From positions 1-6,019 of the forward strand of contig JAUPLK010000111.1 of NCBI GenBank assembly GCA_030836925.1: DNA of 6,019 nucleotides, written 5' to 3'. Positions within the stretch are counted from its first letter, which is position 1. Each line of letters opens with the position of its first letter. Below the pieces are notes generated by a model. The model worked only from the letters and a program-made list of their open reading frames with translations, was not told the origin of the DNA and did no database searches. The translations under genes were made by a program, and so were the position numbers. Positions 1 to 6,019 of the stretch are shown one piece after another. This DNA comes from Pseudomonadota bacterium (GTDB taxonomy: Bacteria; Pseudomonadota; Gammaproteobacteria; Steroidobacterales; GCA-2729495).

Positions 1-265
1 AGGCAGCCGCCAACGCCCCGAAATGCCCACCCCACCAGGCCACCAGGATCCGGCTGCCGAGATACAGCCAGCCACCGGCAAAGCCGAGTTCATTGACCGG
101 CCGGATGCCCAGTGCGGCAATCCACAGTGAGATCAGCAGCGGCACCACCACCAGGAACAGCACATAGTCCTTGCGCGCCGGTTTGCGGCCGCGGGGTGTG
201 CGGGCCGGTCCGGGCTGCATGGCACCCGCGCTGTTCCAGCTTGCCGCCAGCGGTTGGGTCGTCAC
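1..265 (-). CDS. N-terminal part of an unrecognised membrane protein (runs off left edge)
   Basis: I do not recognise this gene. The minus-strand frame is open from the left edge up to this point and encodes a basic N-terminal tail (RTPRGRKPARK), then a hydrophobic helix (YVLFLVVVPLLISLWIAALG), then the loop IRPVNELG, then a second hydrophobic stretch (GGWLYLGSRILVAWW) before the edge. This looks like an inner-membrane protein with its N-terminus in the cytoplasm (positive-inside rule, inference). The start is uncertain. GTG at 265-263 is preferred because GGGGA lies five bases upstream and a GATAAT hexamer sits at a suitable distance further up. ATG at 220-218 would give a plainer start just before the basic tail, and an in-frame ATG at 319-317 has no visible ribosome site. 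The gene is divergent from the exported protein at 521, so shared control is possible, but nothing shows a functional link. Confidence 0.6.
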   Translation of the reverse strand, partial: MTTQPLAASWNSAGAMQPGPARTPRGRKPARKDYVLFLVVVPLLISLWIAALGIRPVNELGFAGGWLYLGSRILVAWWGGHFGALAAA

Positions 266-287
266 GGTGTTCCCCGCATTTTTGTGA

Positions 288-293
288 ATTATC
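288..293 (-). promoter_or_regulatory. Possible -10 element for the left divergent gene
   Basis: On the minus strand this reads GATAAT, five of six matches to the sigma-70 -10 consensus. Transcription would begin near 281, giving a leader of about 16 bases that contains the GGGGA ribosome site and ends at the GTG start at 265. No convincing -35 box lies 16-18 bases upstream, so this is a weak call that mainly helps to choose between the possible starts. Confidence 0.25.
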
Positions 294-405
294 GATTCCG
301 GACGCGCGATTAATGCCATGACCGGCGGCAATGACGCAAGCCCGGATAACGCAGCCAGCACCACGGGGTGGATTTCATGCCAGATGTGGCGACGCCAATC
401 ACCAC

Positions 406-433
406 TCAGGACAAATACCCCTGGATTCAGGAC
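406..433. repeat. 7-bp direct repeat TCAGGAC, 21-bp period
   Basis: TCAGGAC occurs at 406-412 and again at 427-433, so the copies start 21 bp apart, about two helical turns, on the same face of the DNA. The position about 90-115 bp upstream of the exported-protein gene suits a regulator binding site. A 7-mer pair this close can also arise by chance, so an operator role is inference only. Confidence 0.3.
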
Positions 434-520
434 TTTCCGCTTGCAGCAGAACTTCCACCCGGCGAATAGTCGGGAGGCGGACGGGGGAAACCGTCATTCA
501 TTTCATACGGGGAGAGAACA

Positions 521-2320
521 ATGCTACGCAAGAAGACAGTCCGGGCCGGCCTGCTATCGGCCGTCTGCCTGGCGCTGGCCAGCCAGGCCAGTGCGGCACC
601 ACCGCCACCGCAGCGCGTCGGCGTGCTGTACGCCGTGCACGGTGGCGCCACCACCTGGGGCCCGCAGAAGGCCTGGGATTCCAGCGCCCAGATGTTCTAT
701 TACGATGCAAATTCATTCGGTTACAAGAACATCATCTGGAATCCGGCATTCTGGCCCATGATGCTGATGGACCCGAATGGGCTGGCGCAGTCCAGGAAAT
801 ACGACTTTGAATATCCGCGCATCGGCGGGCAGGATCGCTACGACGCGATCACCGACACCCAGCTGGCGCAGATGACTTCGGCCCTCAATCTGCAGGCCGC
901 GATCCACAAGCTCAGGACCCGCCAGACCATCTCGGTGTTCACCGGCAGGATGAGCTGGATCAGCGATGATCCGGCCGATCTGCCCAACCCGCGCGGCATG
1001 TACAACCCCCAGGTGGCCGGTGGCGTACCGCTGACCTACTGCGGCGGCCCGGCCGACGGTGGCCCCTGGGCCGGCTGTGATCCGCAGCGCTACAACGTGG
1101 ATGGCGCGGTCGAGCGCATGCTGGCCAACGACATCAGTCGCCTGATCGTGGTCGACACCACCACCAGCGGCGTGCGCTTCTGGAAGACCTTCGAACAGCT
1201 CAGCGAAACCCGCAAGCTGGTCAATGCCTACAACGCGGCGAACGGAAAAAGCGTTACGGTCGAATGGGTCAACGACCCCTCCGACCTGATGCTCGCTTCC
1301 TATCCGACCGCACCGGCCAACTGGACCTCCTCGCTCGGGGCACCCACCGGCGATGCGGCCGTCCCGCTCACCGGCCGACCCAATCCCTTCACCGAAGATC
1401 CGGCGCTGGCCTGGATCCAGGTGGTGGGCATTGCCAGGGGCATCAACGTCCATGTCCCGCTGGCCGATACCGCGGTGCTGCTGATGAATCACCACGTGGG
1501 CAGCAACAAGCAGTGGTTCGACCCGAAGATCGACGACACACTGGTGCTCAACCAGAACATCCGCCAGGCGCTGCGCACGGTGTTCCCGCAGATCGCGGAA
1601 CAGAACATCATCGGTGCATGGTTCGGACGTTCGGAAGTGAATCCCAACATCATCCCGAAGCCGCCCACCTTCTCGCAGCTCGAGCGCACGCGCGCCATGC
1701 GCGGCGAGAATCTCGGCGAGGCCTGGCTGTACGAGAGCCATGACGTGTTGCCCGTGGGCCTTGATGGCTACCAGTACTGGGATGCGCTGGAGGAACTGAA
1801 AAACCGCGGCATCAAGCACATCATCATCGCCTTCCCGCAGATCACCACCGAGTCGGTGCTGAGCCTGGTCGAAATCCCCAACCAGATCGCCAAGGAAATC
1901 GGCTACAAGAACTGGCTGTACTGGAGCAGCAAGGACTACGACACCTATCCCGGCGTCGGTCATCCCTTCGCGGCCTACTGGGGCAACTGGGCGAATACGC
2001 AGTGCAAGATTCCCGGCGGCACCGGCACCGAGGCCTGCTGCTTCGTGATGGGCGGCTGTCCGGCCACCACCCAGCCCTACCCGCCGCTGCGTCAGTCTGC
2101 AGCCACTTCGCCGATCAGCGCACTGGATCCGAACCTGGCCTTTGCGGTCTCGGAGTATGGCCATCTCGGCTATGACCCCGGCCAGGGCGCACCGGACGTG
2201 AATGCACCGGTACAGAACCAGTACACCGGAACCTGGGCACTGTGGACCCCGCCGAGCGACAGCCCGCTGCTCGGCGCCTACCTCGGTGCGAAGGTCTGGA
2301 AGAAGGTTCTGACGCCGTAG
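521..2320 (+). CDS. Exported ferrochelatase-like (class II chelatase fold) protein
   Basis: 599 residues. A Sec signal peptide is plain: basic MLRKKTVR, a hydrophobic core to about residue 20, then SQASA with cleavage near residue 25, and no lipobox. The start is supported by GGGGAG six bases upstream. The mature protein follows ferrochelatase order: first strand VGVLYAVHGG (33-42), a strand with TGRMSW (141-146), DISRLIVVDTTTSG (204-217), then a second domain with LLMNHHVGS (320-328) where the family has its metal-binding histidine, and GIKHIIIAFPQITTESVLSLVEI (430-452) where it has the conserved second-domain strand, loop and acidic helix. Ferrochelatases have about 310-370 residues, so this one carries large insertions and a C-terminal extension (about 490-599). 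Six cysteines remain after cleavage (174, 186, 495, 506, 507, 513). Substrate and activity are unknown; a periplasmic tetrapyrrole- or metal-binding role is inference. It appears monocistronic, ending in a strong terminator. Confidence 0.6.
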   Translation: MLRKKTVRAGLLSAVCLALASQASAAPPPPQRVGVLYAVHGGATTWGPQKAWDSSAQMFYYDANSFGYKNIIWNPAFWPMMLMDPNGLAQSRKYDFEYPRIGGQDRYDAITDTQLAQMTSALNLQAAIHKLRTRQTISVFTGRMSWISDDPADLPNPRGMYNPQVAGGVPLTYCGGPADGGPWAGCDPQRYNVDGAVERMLANDISRLIVVDTTTSGVRFWKTFEQLSETRKLVNAYNAANGKSVTVEWVNDPSDLMLASYPTAPANWTSSLGAPTGDAAVPLTGRPNPFTEDPALAWIQVVGIARGINVHVPLADTAVLLMNHHVGSNKQWFDPKIDDTLVLNQNIRQALRTVFPQIAEQNIIGAWFGRSEVNPNIIPKPPTFSQLERTRAMRGENLGEAWLYESHDVLPVGLDGYQYWDALEELKNRGIKHIIIAFPQITTESVLSLVEIPNQIAKEIGYKNWLYWSSKDYDTYPGVGHPFAAYWGNWANTQCKIPGGTGTEACCFVMGGCPATTQPYPPLRQSAATSPISALDPNLAFAVSEYGHLGYDPGQGAPDVNAPVQNQYTGTWALWTPPSDSPLLGAYLGAKVWKKVLTP

Positions 2321-2336
2321 ACTTCAGTCCATTGGT

Positions 2337-2358
2337 CCTGCAAGCCCCCTCTTGCAGG
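2337..2358. repeat. Inverted repeat between convergent genes, no T-tract
   Basis: CCTGCAAG (2337-2344) and CTTGCAGG (2351-2358) pair perfectly over 8 bp around the 6-base loop CCCCCT. No run of T follows on either strand, so it is not a standard intrinsic terminator. It lies just before the true terminator and could protect the 3' end of the message or slow polymerase, but that is a guess. Confidence 0.5.
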
Positions 2359-2370
2359 TGCAGAGAGCAG

Positions 2371-2400
2371 TTCCGGGCCAGCAATGGCCCGGAATTTTTT
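2371..2400 (+). terminator. Rho-independent terminator of the exported-protein gene
   Basis: TTCCGGGCCA (2371-2380) pairs perfectly with TGGCCCGGAA (2385-2394) around the tetraloop GCAA, a GNRA type, and is followed at once by six T (2395-2400). It starts 50 bases past the stop codon at 2318-2320. On the minus strand the same hairpin is preceded by A but not followed by T, so it should stop plus-strand transcription far better than transcripts leaving lpd. Confidence 0.93.
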
Positions 2401-2422
2401 GTCGCGGGGATTTGCCGGACGG

Positions 2423-4177
2423 CTACTTCTTCTTCGGCAGGTACAGATCGACCAGCGTGCCTTCGAAGGCCTCGGCCGCAAAGGCCACGGTTTCCGACAG
2501 GGTCGGATGCGGGTGGATGGTGAGGCCGATGTCGGCCGCGTCGCAGCCCATCTCGATGGCGAGCGCGACTTCGGAAATCAGATCACCGGCATTCGGACCG
2601 ACGATGCCGGCACCGATCACCCGATGCGTCTTGGCATCGAACAGCAGCTTGGTCATGCCCTCGTCGCGATTGAGGCCGAGCGCCCGTCCGCTGGCTGCCC
2701 AGGGAAACTGGCCCTTGCCGTAGTCGATGCCGGCAGCCTTCGCTTCGCTCTCGGTCGTGCCCACCCAGGCGATCTCCGGATCGGTGTAGGCCACCGACGG
2801 GATCACCCGCGCGTCGAAAGCCACCTTGTGCCCGGCCGCGACTTCAGCGGCGACCCTGCCCTCGTGATTGGCCTTGTGCGCCAGCATCGGCTGGCCGACG
2901 ATGTCGCCGACCGCGAAGATGTGCGGCACGTTGGTACGCATCTGTTTGTCGACCGGGATGAAGCCGCGCGGGTCGACGTTGATGCCGGCTTTTTCGGCCG
3001 ACAGGCGCTTGCCGTTGGGCGTGCGGCCGACGGCCATCAGCACCTGCTCGTAGGTCTGCGTCGCCGCGGTCTTGCCCTCAAAAGTGACCTGCAGGCCATC
3101 GGCAGCCGGCACGATCTTCGTGACCTTGGTGGCGGTCATGATCTGTGCATAGCGTTTGGCGATACGCCGCTGCAGCGGGCGGACCAGGTCCGGGTCGCAG
3201 CCCGGCATCAGGCCGTCGGTGAGTTCGACCACCGAGATCTGCGTGCCCAGCGCACTGTAGACGGTGGCCATCTCCAGGCCGATGATGCCGCCGCCGACCA
3301 CGAGCATGCTCTTCGGCACGCTGCGCAGTTCCAGTGCGCCGGTGGAATCGATGATGCGCGGGTCGTCCGGGAAGCCCGGCAGGCGCACCGACTCGGACCC
3401 GGCTGCAATCACGCACTGCCTGAAGGCGATGACCTTGCGCTGCTCGCCATCGACGACTTCCAGATGGTGCGGCGAGAGGAAGCTGCCGGTGCCGCGCACG
3501 ATGTTGACCTTGCGCTTCTGGGCCAGCGTGGCCAGCCCGCCGGTCAGCTTGGCGACGGTGCGGTCCTTCCAGCCGCGCAGCGCGTCCACATCGATCTGTG
3601 GTTCGCCGAAGCGCAGCCCGCAGTCGGCCATGCCCTCGACGTCTTCGATCACTTTCGCCGCATGCAGCAGCGCTTTCGACGGGATGCAGCCGACGTTCAG
3701 GCAGACACCGCCGAGCGTGGCCCAGCGTTCGACCAGCGTGACCTGCATGCCGAGGTCGGCGGCACGGAACGCGGCGGGATAGCCGCCGGGGCCGGCACCC
3801 AGCACCAGCAGCTGGGTTTCGAGATCGACCGGGCCGGCATAACCGGCCGCATCGGCGGGTACCGGTTTTGCCACCGGTGGCGCGACCGGCGGCGGAGCTT
3901 TTGGCGGCGCTGCGGGACGGGGTGCCGGTACAGCCGGCGCCTCGCCTTCGAGCTTGAGGATCAGCTGGCCTTGCGAAACCCGGTCGCCCTTCTTCACCAG
4001 CAACTCTTTGATGACACCGCCAGCGCTCGAGGGCACTTCCATCGCGGCCTTGTCGGTTTCGAGGGTGATCAGCGTGGCTTCGGGCTGCACGGCATCGCCG
4101 ACAGCCACATGCACTTCGATGATCTCGACGTCCTTGAAATCGCCGAGATCGGGAACCCTGACTTCGATCACTGCCAT
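2423..4177 (-). CDS. lpdA: Dihydrolipoyl dehydrogenase (E3) with N-terminal lipoyl domain
   Basis: 584 residues. This is the E3 flavoprotein of pyruvate dehydrogenase; it reoxidises dihydrolipoyl groups and passes electrons through FAD to NAD+. Residues 1-78 are a lipoyl domain with the target lysine K43 in ETDKAAMEVP. An Ala/Pro-rich linker (about 79-118) leads to the FAD site GAGPGG (127-132), the redox-active disulfide GGVCLNVGCIPSK (C159, C164), the NAD site GGGIIG (295-300) with E302, the second FAD motif FAVGD, and the C-terminal catalytic pair in HPHPTLSE (H557, E562). E. coli Lpd has about 474 residues and no lipoyl domain; the extra length here is the fused domain, an arrangement known in several beta- and gammaproteobacteria. 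All key residues are present. The start lies six bases after the aceF stop, so the two are probably translationally coupled. The protein ends in LYLPKKK. Confidence 0.96.
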   Translation of the reverse strand: MAVIEVRVPDLGDFKDVEIIEVHVAVGDAVQPEATLITLETDKAAMEVPSSAGGVIKELLVKKGDRVSQGQLILKLEGEAPAVPAPRPAAPPKAPPPVAPPVAKPVPADAAGYAGPVDLETQLLVLGAGPGGYPAAFRAADLGMQVTLVERWATLGGVCLNVGCIPSKALLHAAKVIEDVEGMADCGLRFGEPQIDVDALRGWKDRTVAKLTGGLATLAQKRKVNIVRGTGSFLSPHHLEVVDGEQRKVIAFRQCVIAAGSESVRLPGFPDDPRIIDSTGALELRSVPKSMLVVGGGIIGLEMATVYSALGTQISVVELTDGLMPGCDPDLVRPLQRRIAKRYAQIMTATKVTKIVPAADGLQVTFEGKTAATQTYEQVLMAVGRTPNGKRLSAEKAGINVDPRGFIPVDKQMRTNVPHIFAVGDIVGQPMLAHKANHEGRVAAEVAAGHKVAFDARVIPSVAYTDPEIAWVGTTESEAKAAGIDYGKGQFPWAASGRALGLNRDEGMTKLLFDAKTHRVIGAGIVGPNAGDLISEVALAIEMGCDAADIGLTIHPHPTLSETVAFAAEAFEGTLVDLYLPKKK

Positions 4178-5374
4178 CGCCGCTCAGTCCGCCAGCAGGC
4201 GATCCACGTCGCCCAGCAGGCCGACGAGGAAAGTCGAGAAGCGGGCACCGGTCGCGCCGTCGATGACGCGATGATCGTAGGACAGCGACAGCGGCAGGAC
4301 CAGGCGCGGCACGAACTTGTCTTTCAGCCAGAGCGGCTGCATGGCGGAGCGCCCCACGCCGAGGATGGCGACCTCGGGCGCGTTGACGATCGGCGTGAAG
4401 TACCTGCCGCCAATACCGCCCAGGCTCGAAATGGTGAAGGTACCGCCCTGCATCTCCGCAGCCGTGAGCTTGCCGTTGCGGGCCTTCTCGCTCAGGGTGC
4501 CGAGTTCGCGTGCGATGCCGAAGACATCCTTCTGGTCGGCATCGCGGATCACCGGCACCATCAGCCCCTGCGGCGTGTCCGCCGCAAAGCCGATGTGCCA
4601 GTACTTCTTGTGCACGAGACCGCTACCGTCTTCGGTGAGCGAGCTGTTGAAGTCGGGAAACTCCTTCAGTGCCAGCACCGCGGCACGCACGAAGAAGGCC
4701 AGCGGCGTGAGCTTAACGCCCGCCGCGGCAGCCTTGTCCTTGAGCGTCTTGCGTTTCTCCTCCAGTGCGGTGATATCGGCATCATCCTGCTGCGTGACGT
4801 GCGGGATATTCAGCCAGGCCGCCTGCAGACGCGGACCGGAGATCTTGCGCACGCGCGACAGCGGACTGATCTCGACCGGACCGAACTTCGCGAAATCGAT
4901 CACCGGCACGGCCGGCAAGGCGGGACCCGTGCTGACGGCACCGCTCATCACCGACTTCACGAACTGCTTGACGTCGTCGAGCAGCACACGACTCTTCTGG
5001 CCGGAGCCTCTTACCCGGCCCAGGTCAACACCGAGCTCGCGGGCAAACTTGCGCACCGAGGGACTCGCATGGGCGCGTGCGAAGCTGGACTCGTCGATCG
5101 GGGGCAAGGTCTGCGCGGTGGGCCGGGCGGCCTCCGGCGTGCGACCTGTCGGCGCACGACGCGCTGGCGGCGCTGAGGCAGGTGCGGGTGACGGGGCCGG
5201 GCTGCGTGCGGGCGCCGGGGTGGCGGCTACCGCCGCCTCGTCCGCCTCCACGAAGGCGATCAGGTCGCCGGTCGACACGCGTCCACCCTGCGCGACTTTC
5301 ATCTCGACCAGCGTCCCGGCCACCGGCGATGGCACCTCCATCGCGGCCTTGTCGGTTTCCAGCGTGATCAGCGT
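4032..5374. repeat. Direct repeat pair from paralogous lipoyl-domain codons (4032-4075 and 5331-5374)
   Basis: The segments 4032-4075 and 5331-5374 match at 41 of 44 positions (mismatches at 4037, 4061 and 4064 against their partners), including a 23-base identical core (4038-4060 and 5337-5359). Both encode the lipoyl-lysine region around LITLETDKAAMEVPS, in lpd and aceF respectively. The offset is 1299 bp, a multiple of three, and the same offset holds at the start of each gene (4121 against 5420). This is domain paralogy within coding sequence, not a mobile element. Confidence 0.85.
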
Positions 5375-5476
5375 CTGCTCGGCACGCACGAGATCGCCAG
5401 CCTTGACCAGAACCTCGACGATCTCGACGTTGCTGAAGTCGCCGAGATCCGGGACTCTTATCTCACGTCGTGCCAT
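4184..5476 (-). CDS. aceF: Dihydrolipoamide acetyltransferase (E2) of pyruvate dehydrogenase
   Basis: 430 residues. E2 forms the core of the complex and moves the acetyl group from its lipoyl arm to CoA. Domains in order: one lipoyl domain (1-78, lysine K43 in ETDKAAMEVP); an Ala/Pro/Arg-rich flexible linker (about 80-130); the peripheral-subunit binding domain (136-173, ASPSVRKFARELGVDL then GSGQKSRVLLDDV), which holds E1 or E3; and the catalytic domain (about 198-430) with the signature DHRVIDG (H402, D406) and TFTISSLGG (346-354). E. coli AceF has three lipoyl domains and about 630 residues; one domain here makes a short form, as in many other bacteria. The ATG follows the aceE stop by 23 bases, with GAGAGTGG upstream as a modest ribosome site, and the TGA lies six bases before lpd. 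A pyruvate rather than 2-oxoglutarate role follows from the neighbouring aceE. Confidence 0.96.
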   Translation of the reverse strand: MARREIRVPDLGDFSNVEIVEVLVKAGDLVRAEQTLITLETDKAAMEVPSPVAGTLVEMKVAQGGRVSTGDLIAFVEADEAAVAATPAPARSPAPSPAPASAPPARRAPTGRTPEAARPTAQTLPPIDESSFARAHASPSVRKFARELGVDLGRVRGSGQKSRVLLDDVKQFVKSVMSGAVSTGPALPAVPVIDFAKFGPVEISPLSRVRKISGPRLQAAWLNIPHVTQQDDADITALEEKRKTLKDKAAAAGVKLTPLAFFVRAAVLALKEFPDFNSSLTEDGSGLVHKKYWHIGFAADTPQGLMVPVIRDADQKDVFGIARELGTLSEKARNGKLTAAEMQGGTFTISSLGGIGGRYFTPIVNAPEVAILGVGRSAMQPLWLKDKFVPRLVLPLSLSYDHRVIDGATGARFSTFLVGLLGDVDRLLAD

Positions 5477-5499
5477 GTACCACTCTCAACCCTTGAAAA

Positions 5500-6019
5500 T
5501 CAGACCGTCACGGGATTCGGCTTGGCCGGATCGATGCCGAGCTGCGCGATCGCCTGCGCAACCGTCGCGGCATCGATGCTGCCGTCGTCAGCCAGCGCCT
5601 TGAGCGCCGCGACGACGACATAGCGGGCATCCACCTCGAAGAATTCGCGCAGGGCGGCCCTGGAATCGCTGCGACCATAGCCATCGGTACCCAGCACCAC
5701 GTAGCGACCCGGCACCCACGGCCGGATCTGGTCGGCGACGATGCGCATGTAGTCGGTGGCCGCTATGCAGGGACCGGCCTGCCCCGCCAGGCTGGTGGCG
5801 ACATAGGAATGCCGCGGGCTCTCTGCGGGATGCAGCATGTTCCAGCGCTCGCAGTCGATGCCATCGCGCCGCAGCTCGCTGAAACTCGTCACGCTCCAGA
5901 CATCGGAGGACACCTGGAAATCCTTCTCGAGCATCTCTGCCGCCGCGAGCACTTCCCGCAGGATGGTTCCGGAGCCCAGCAACTGCACATGGCGCTTCTG
6001 CGGCGCACCACTGCGCAGC
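5500..6019 (-). CDS. aceE: Pyruvate dehydrogenase E1 (AceE type), C-terminal part (runs off right edge)
   Basis: The last 172 residues and stop codon of the thiamine-diphosphate E1 that decarboxylates pyruvate and acetylates the E2 lipoyl arm. The frame is open to the right edge and reads LRSGAPQKRHVQLLGSG at its start, so the true start lies outside the window; the GTG at 5988 is internal. Recognisable AceE C-terminal segments are VQLLGSGTILREV, VSSDVWSVTSFSELRRDG, CERWNMLHP, ATDYMRIVADQIRPWVP, VLGTDGYGRSDSR and FEVDARYVVVAAL, matching the homodimeric E1 of E. coli in order. The family has about 890 residues, so roughly a fifth is present and the cofactor-binding part is missing from view. 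It is the first of the visible operon genes, 23 bases before aceF. Any promoter or PdhR-type control would lie beyond the right edge. Confidence 0.95.
   Translation of the reverse strand, partial: LRSGAPQKRHVQLLGSGTILREVLAAAEMLEKDFQVSSDVWSVTSFSELRRDGIDCERWNMLHPAESPRHSYVATSLAGQAGPCIAATDYMRIVADQIRPWVPGRYVVLGTDGYGRSDSRAALREFFEVDARYVVVAALKALADDGSIDAATVAQAIAQLGIDPAKPNPVTV

Larger units (their letters stand above)
266..520. other. Divergent intergenic region
   Basis: This stretch separates two divergent genes. I see no small protein gene or RNA gene I can support in it. It holds the possible -10 for the left gene, a TCAGGAC direct repeat at 406-412 and 427-433, and a purine-rich ribosome binding site (GGGGAG, 509-514) six bases before the ATG at 521. 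A plus-strand promoter is not obvious. The best pair I can find is TTGCAG (441-446) with AATAGT (465-470) at an 18-base spacing, which is poor. If the left gene starts at 220 instead, the intergenic region extends to 221. Confidence 0.6.

Noticed and set aside
331..810. Open frames on the plus strand overlapping the intergenic region and the start of the exported-protein gene
   Set aside because: They overlap the signal-peptide gene in another frame, show no ribosome site, and their composition is not protein-like.
713..2164. A 483-codon open frame on the minus strand, antisense to the exported-protein gene
   Set aside because: It has low-complexity composition, no domain or good ribosome site, and opposes a gene with a signal peptide, a ribosome site and a terminator of its own.
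2384..5176. A 930-codon open frame on the plus strand, antisense to lpd and most of aceF
   Set aside because: Its translation is rich in Arg, Asp, His and Gly with no recognisable domain, and it lies opposite two well-identified genes. Long antisense frames are expected in GC-rich coding DNA.
4317..5603. A 428-codon open frame on the plus strand, opposite aceF and the end of aceE
   Set aside because: It is a Ser/Ala/Arg-rich shadow of confidently identified genes on the other strand.
5500..5988. A GTG at 5988 as the start of a small separate gene
   Set aside because: The frame stays open to the window edge with AceE-like residues upstream (GAPQKRHVQLLGSG), so this codon is an internal valine.
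1..6019. CRISPR arrays, tRNA or rRNA genes, insertion sequences, phage or defence genes
   Set aside because: No repeat-spacer pattern, cloverleaf, transposase or terminal inverted repeats were seen; almost all of the window is explained by the listed genes.

Overview
The window is GC-rich proteobacterial chromosome. It most resembles a gamma- or betaproteobacterium, because the pyruvate dehydrogenase genes are arranged aceE-aceF-lpd, the E1 is the homodimeric AceE type, and the E3 carries its own N-terminal lipoyl domain. That E3 form is known from several beta- and gammaproteobacteria. Nothing in the window fixes the genus.

Layout, left to right. (1) About 1-265, minus strand: the N-terminal end of an unrecognised membrane protein that runs off the left edge. 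(2) About 266-520: a divergent intergenic region holding a possible promoter for the left gene, a 7-bp direct repeat spaced by two helical turns, and a clear ribosome binding site for the next gene. (3) 521-2320, plus strand: a 599-residue exported protein. Its segment order resembles ferrochelatase (class II chelatase fold), but it is much longer than the family and has six cysteines after the signal peptide. (4) 2321-2422: the short gap between two convergent transcription units, with one plain inverted repeat and one strong intrinsic terminator facing the exported-protein gene. (5) 2423-6019, minus strand: the pyruvate dehydrogenase operon read right to left. It contains the C-terminal end of aceE (cut by the right edge), a complete aceF with one lipoyl domain, and a complete lpd with a fused lipoyl domain. 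The gaps are only 23 and 6 bases.

The three minus-strand genes make one complex that turns pyruvate, CoA and NAD+ into acetyl-CoA, CO2 and NADH. E1 decarboxylates pyruvate onto a lipoyl arm, E2 transfers the acetyl group to CoA, and E3 reoxidises the arm. The lipoyl domains of E2 and E3 are clear paralogues that align without gaps at the DNA level at a constant offset of 1299 bp. The exported chelatase-like protein is convergent to this operon and probably unrelated to it. It is the least ordinary element here: the fold assignment rests on motif order read by eye and needs a profile or structure search.
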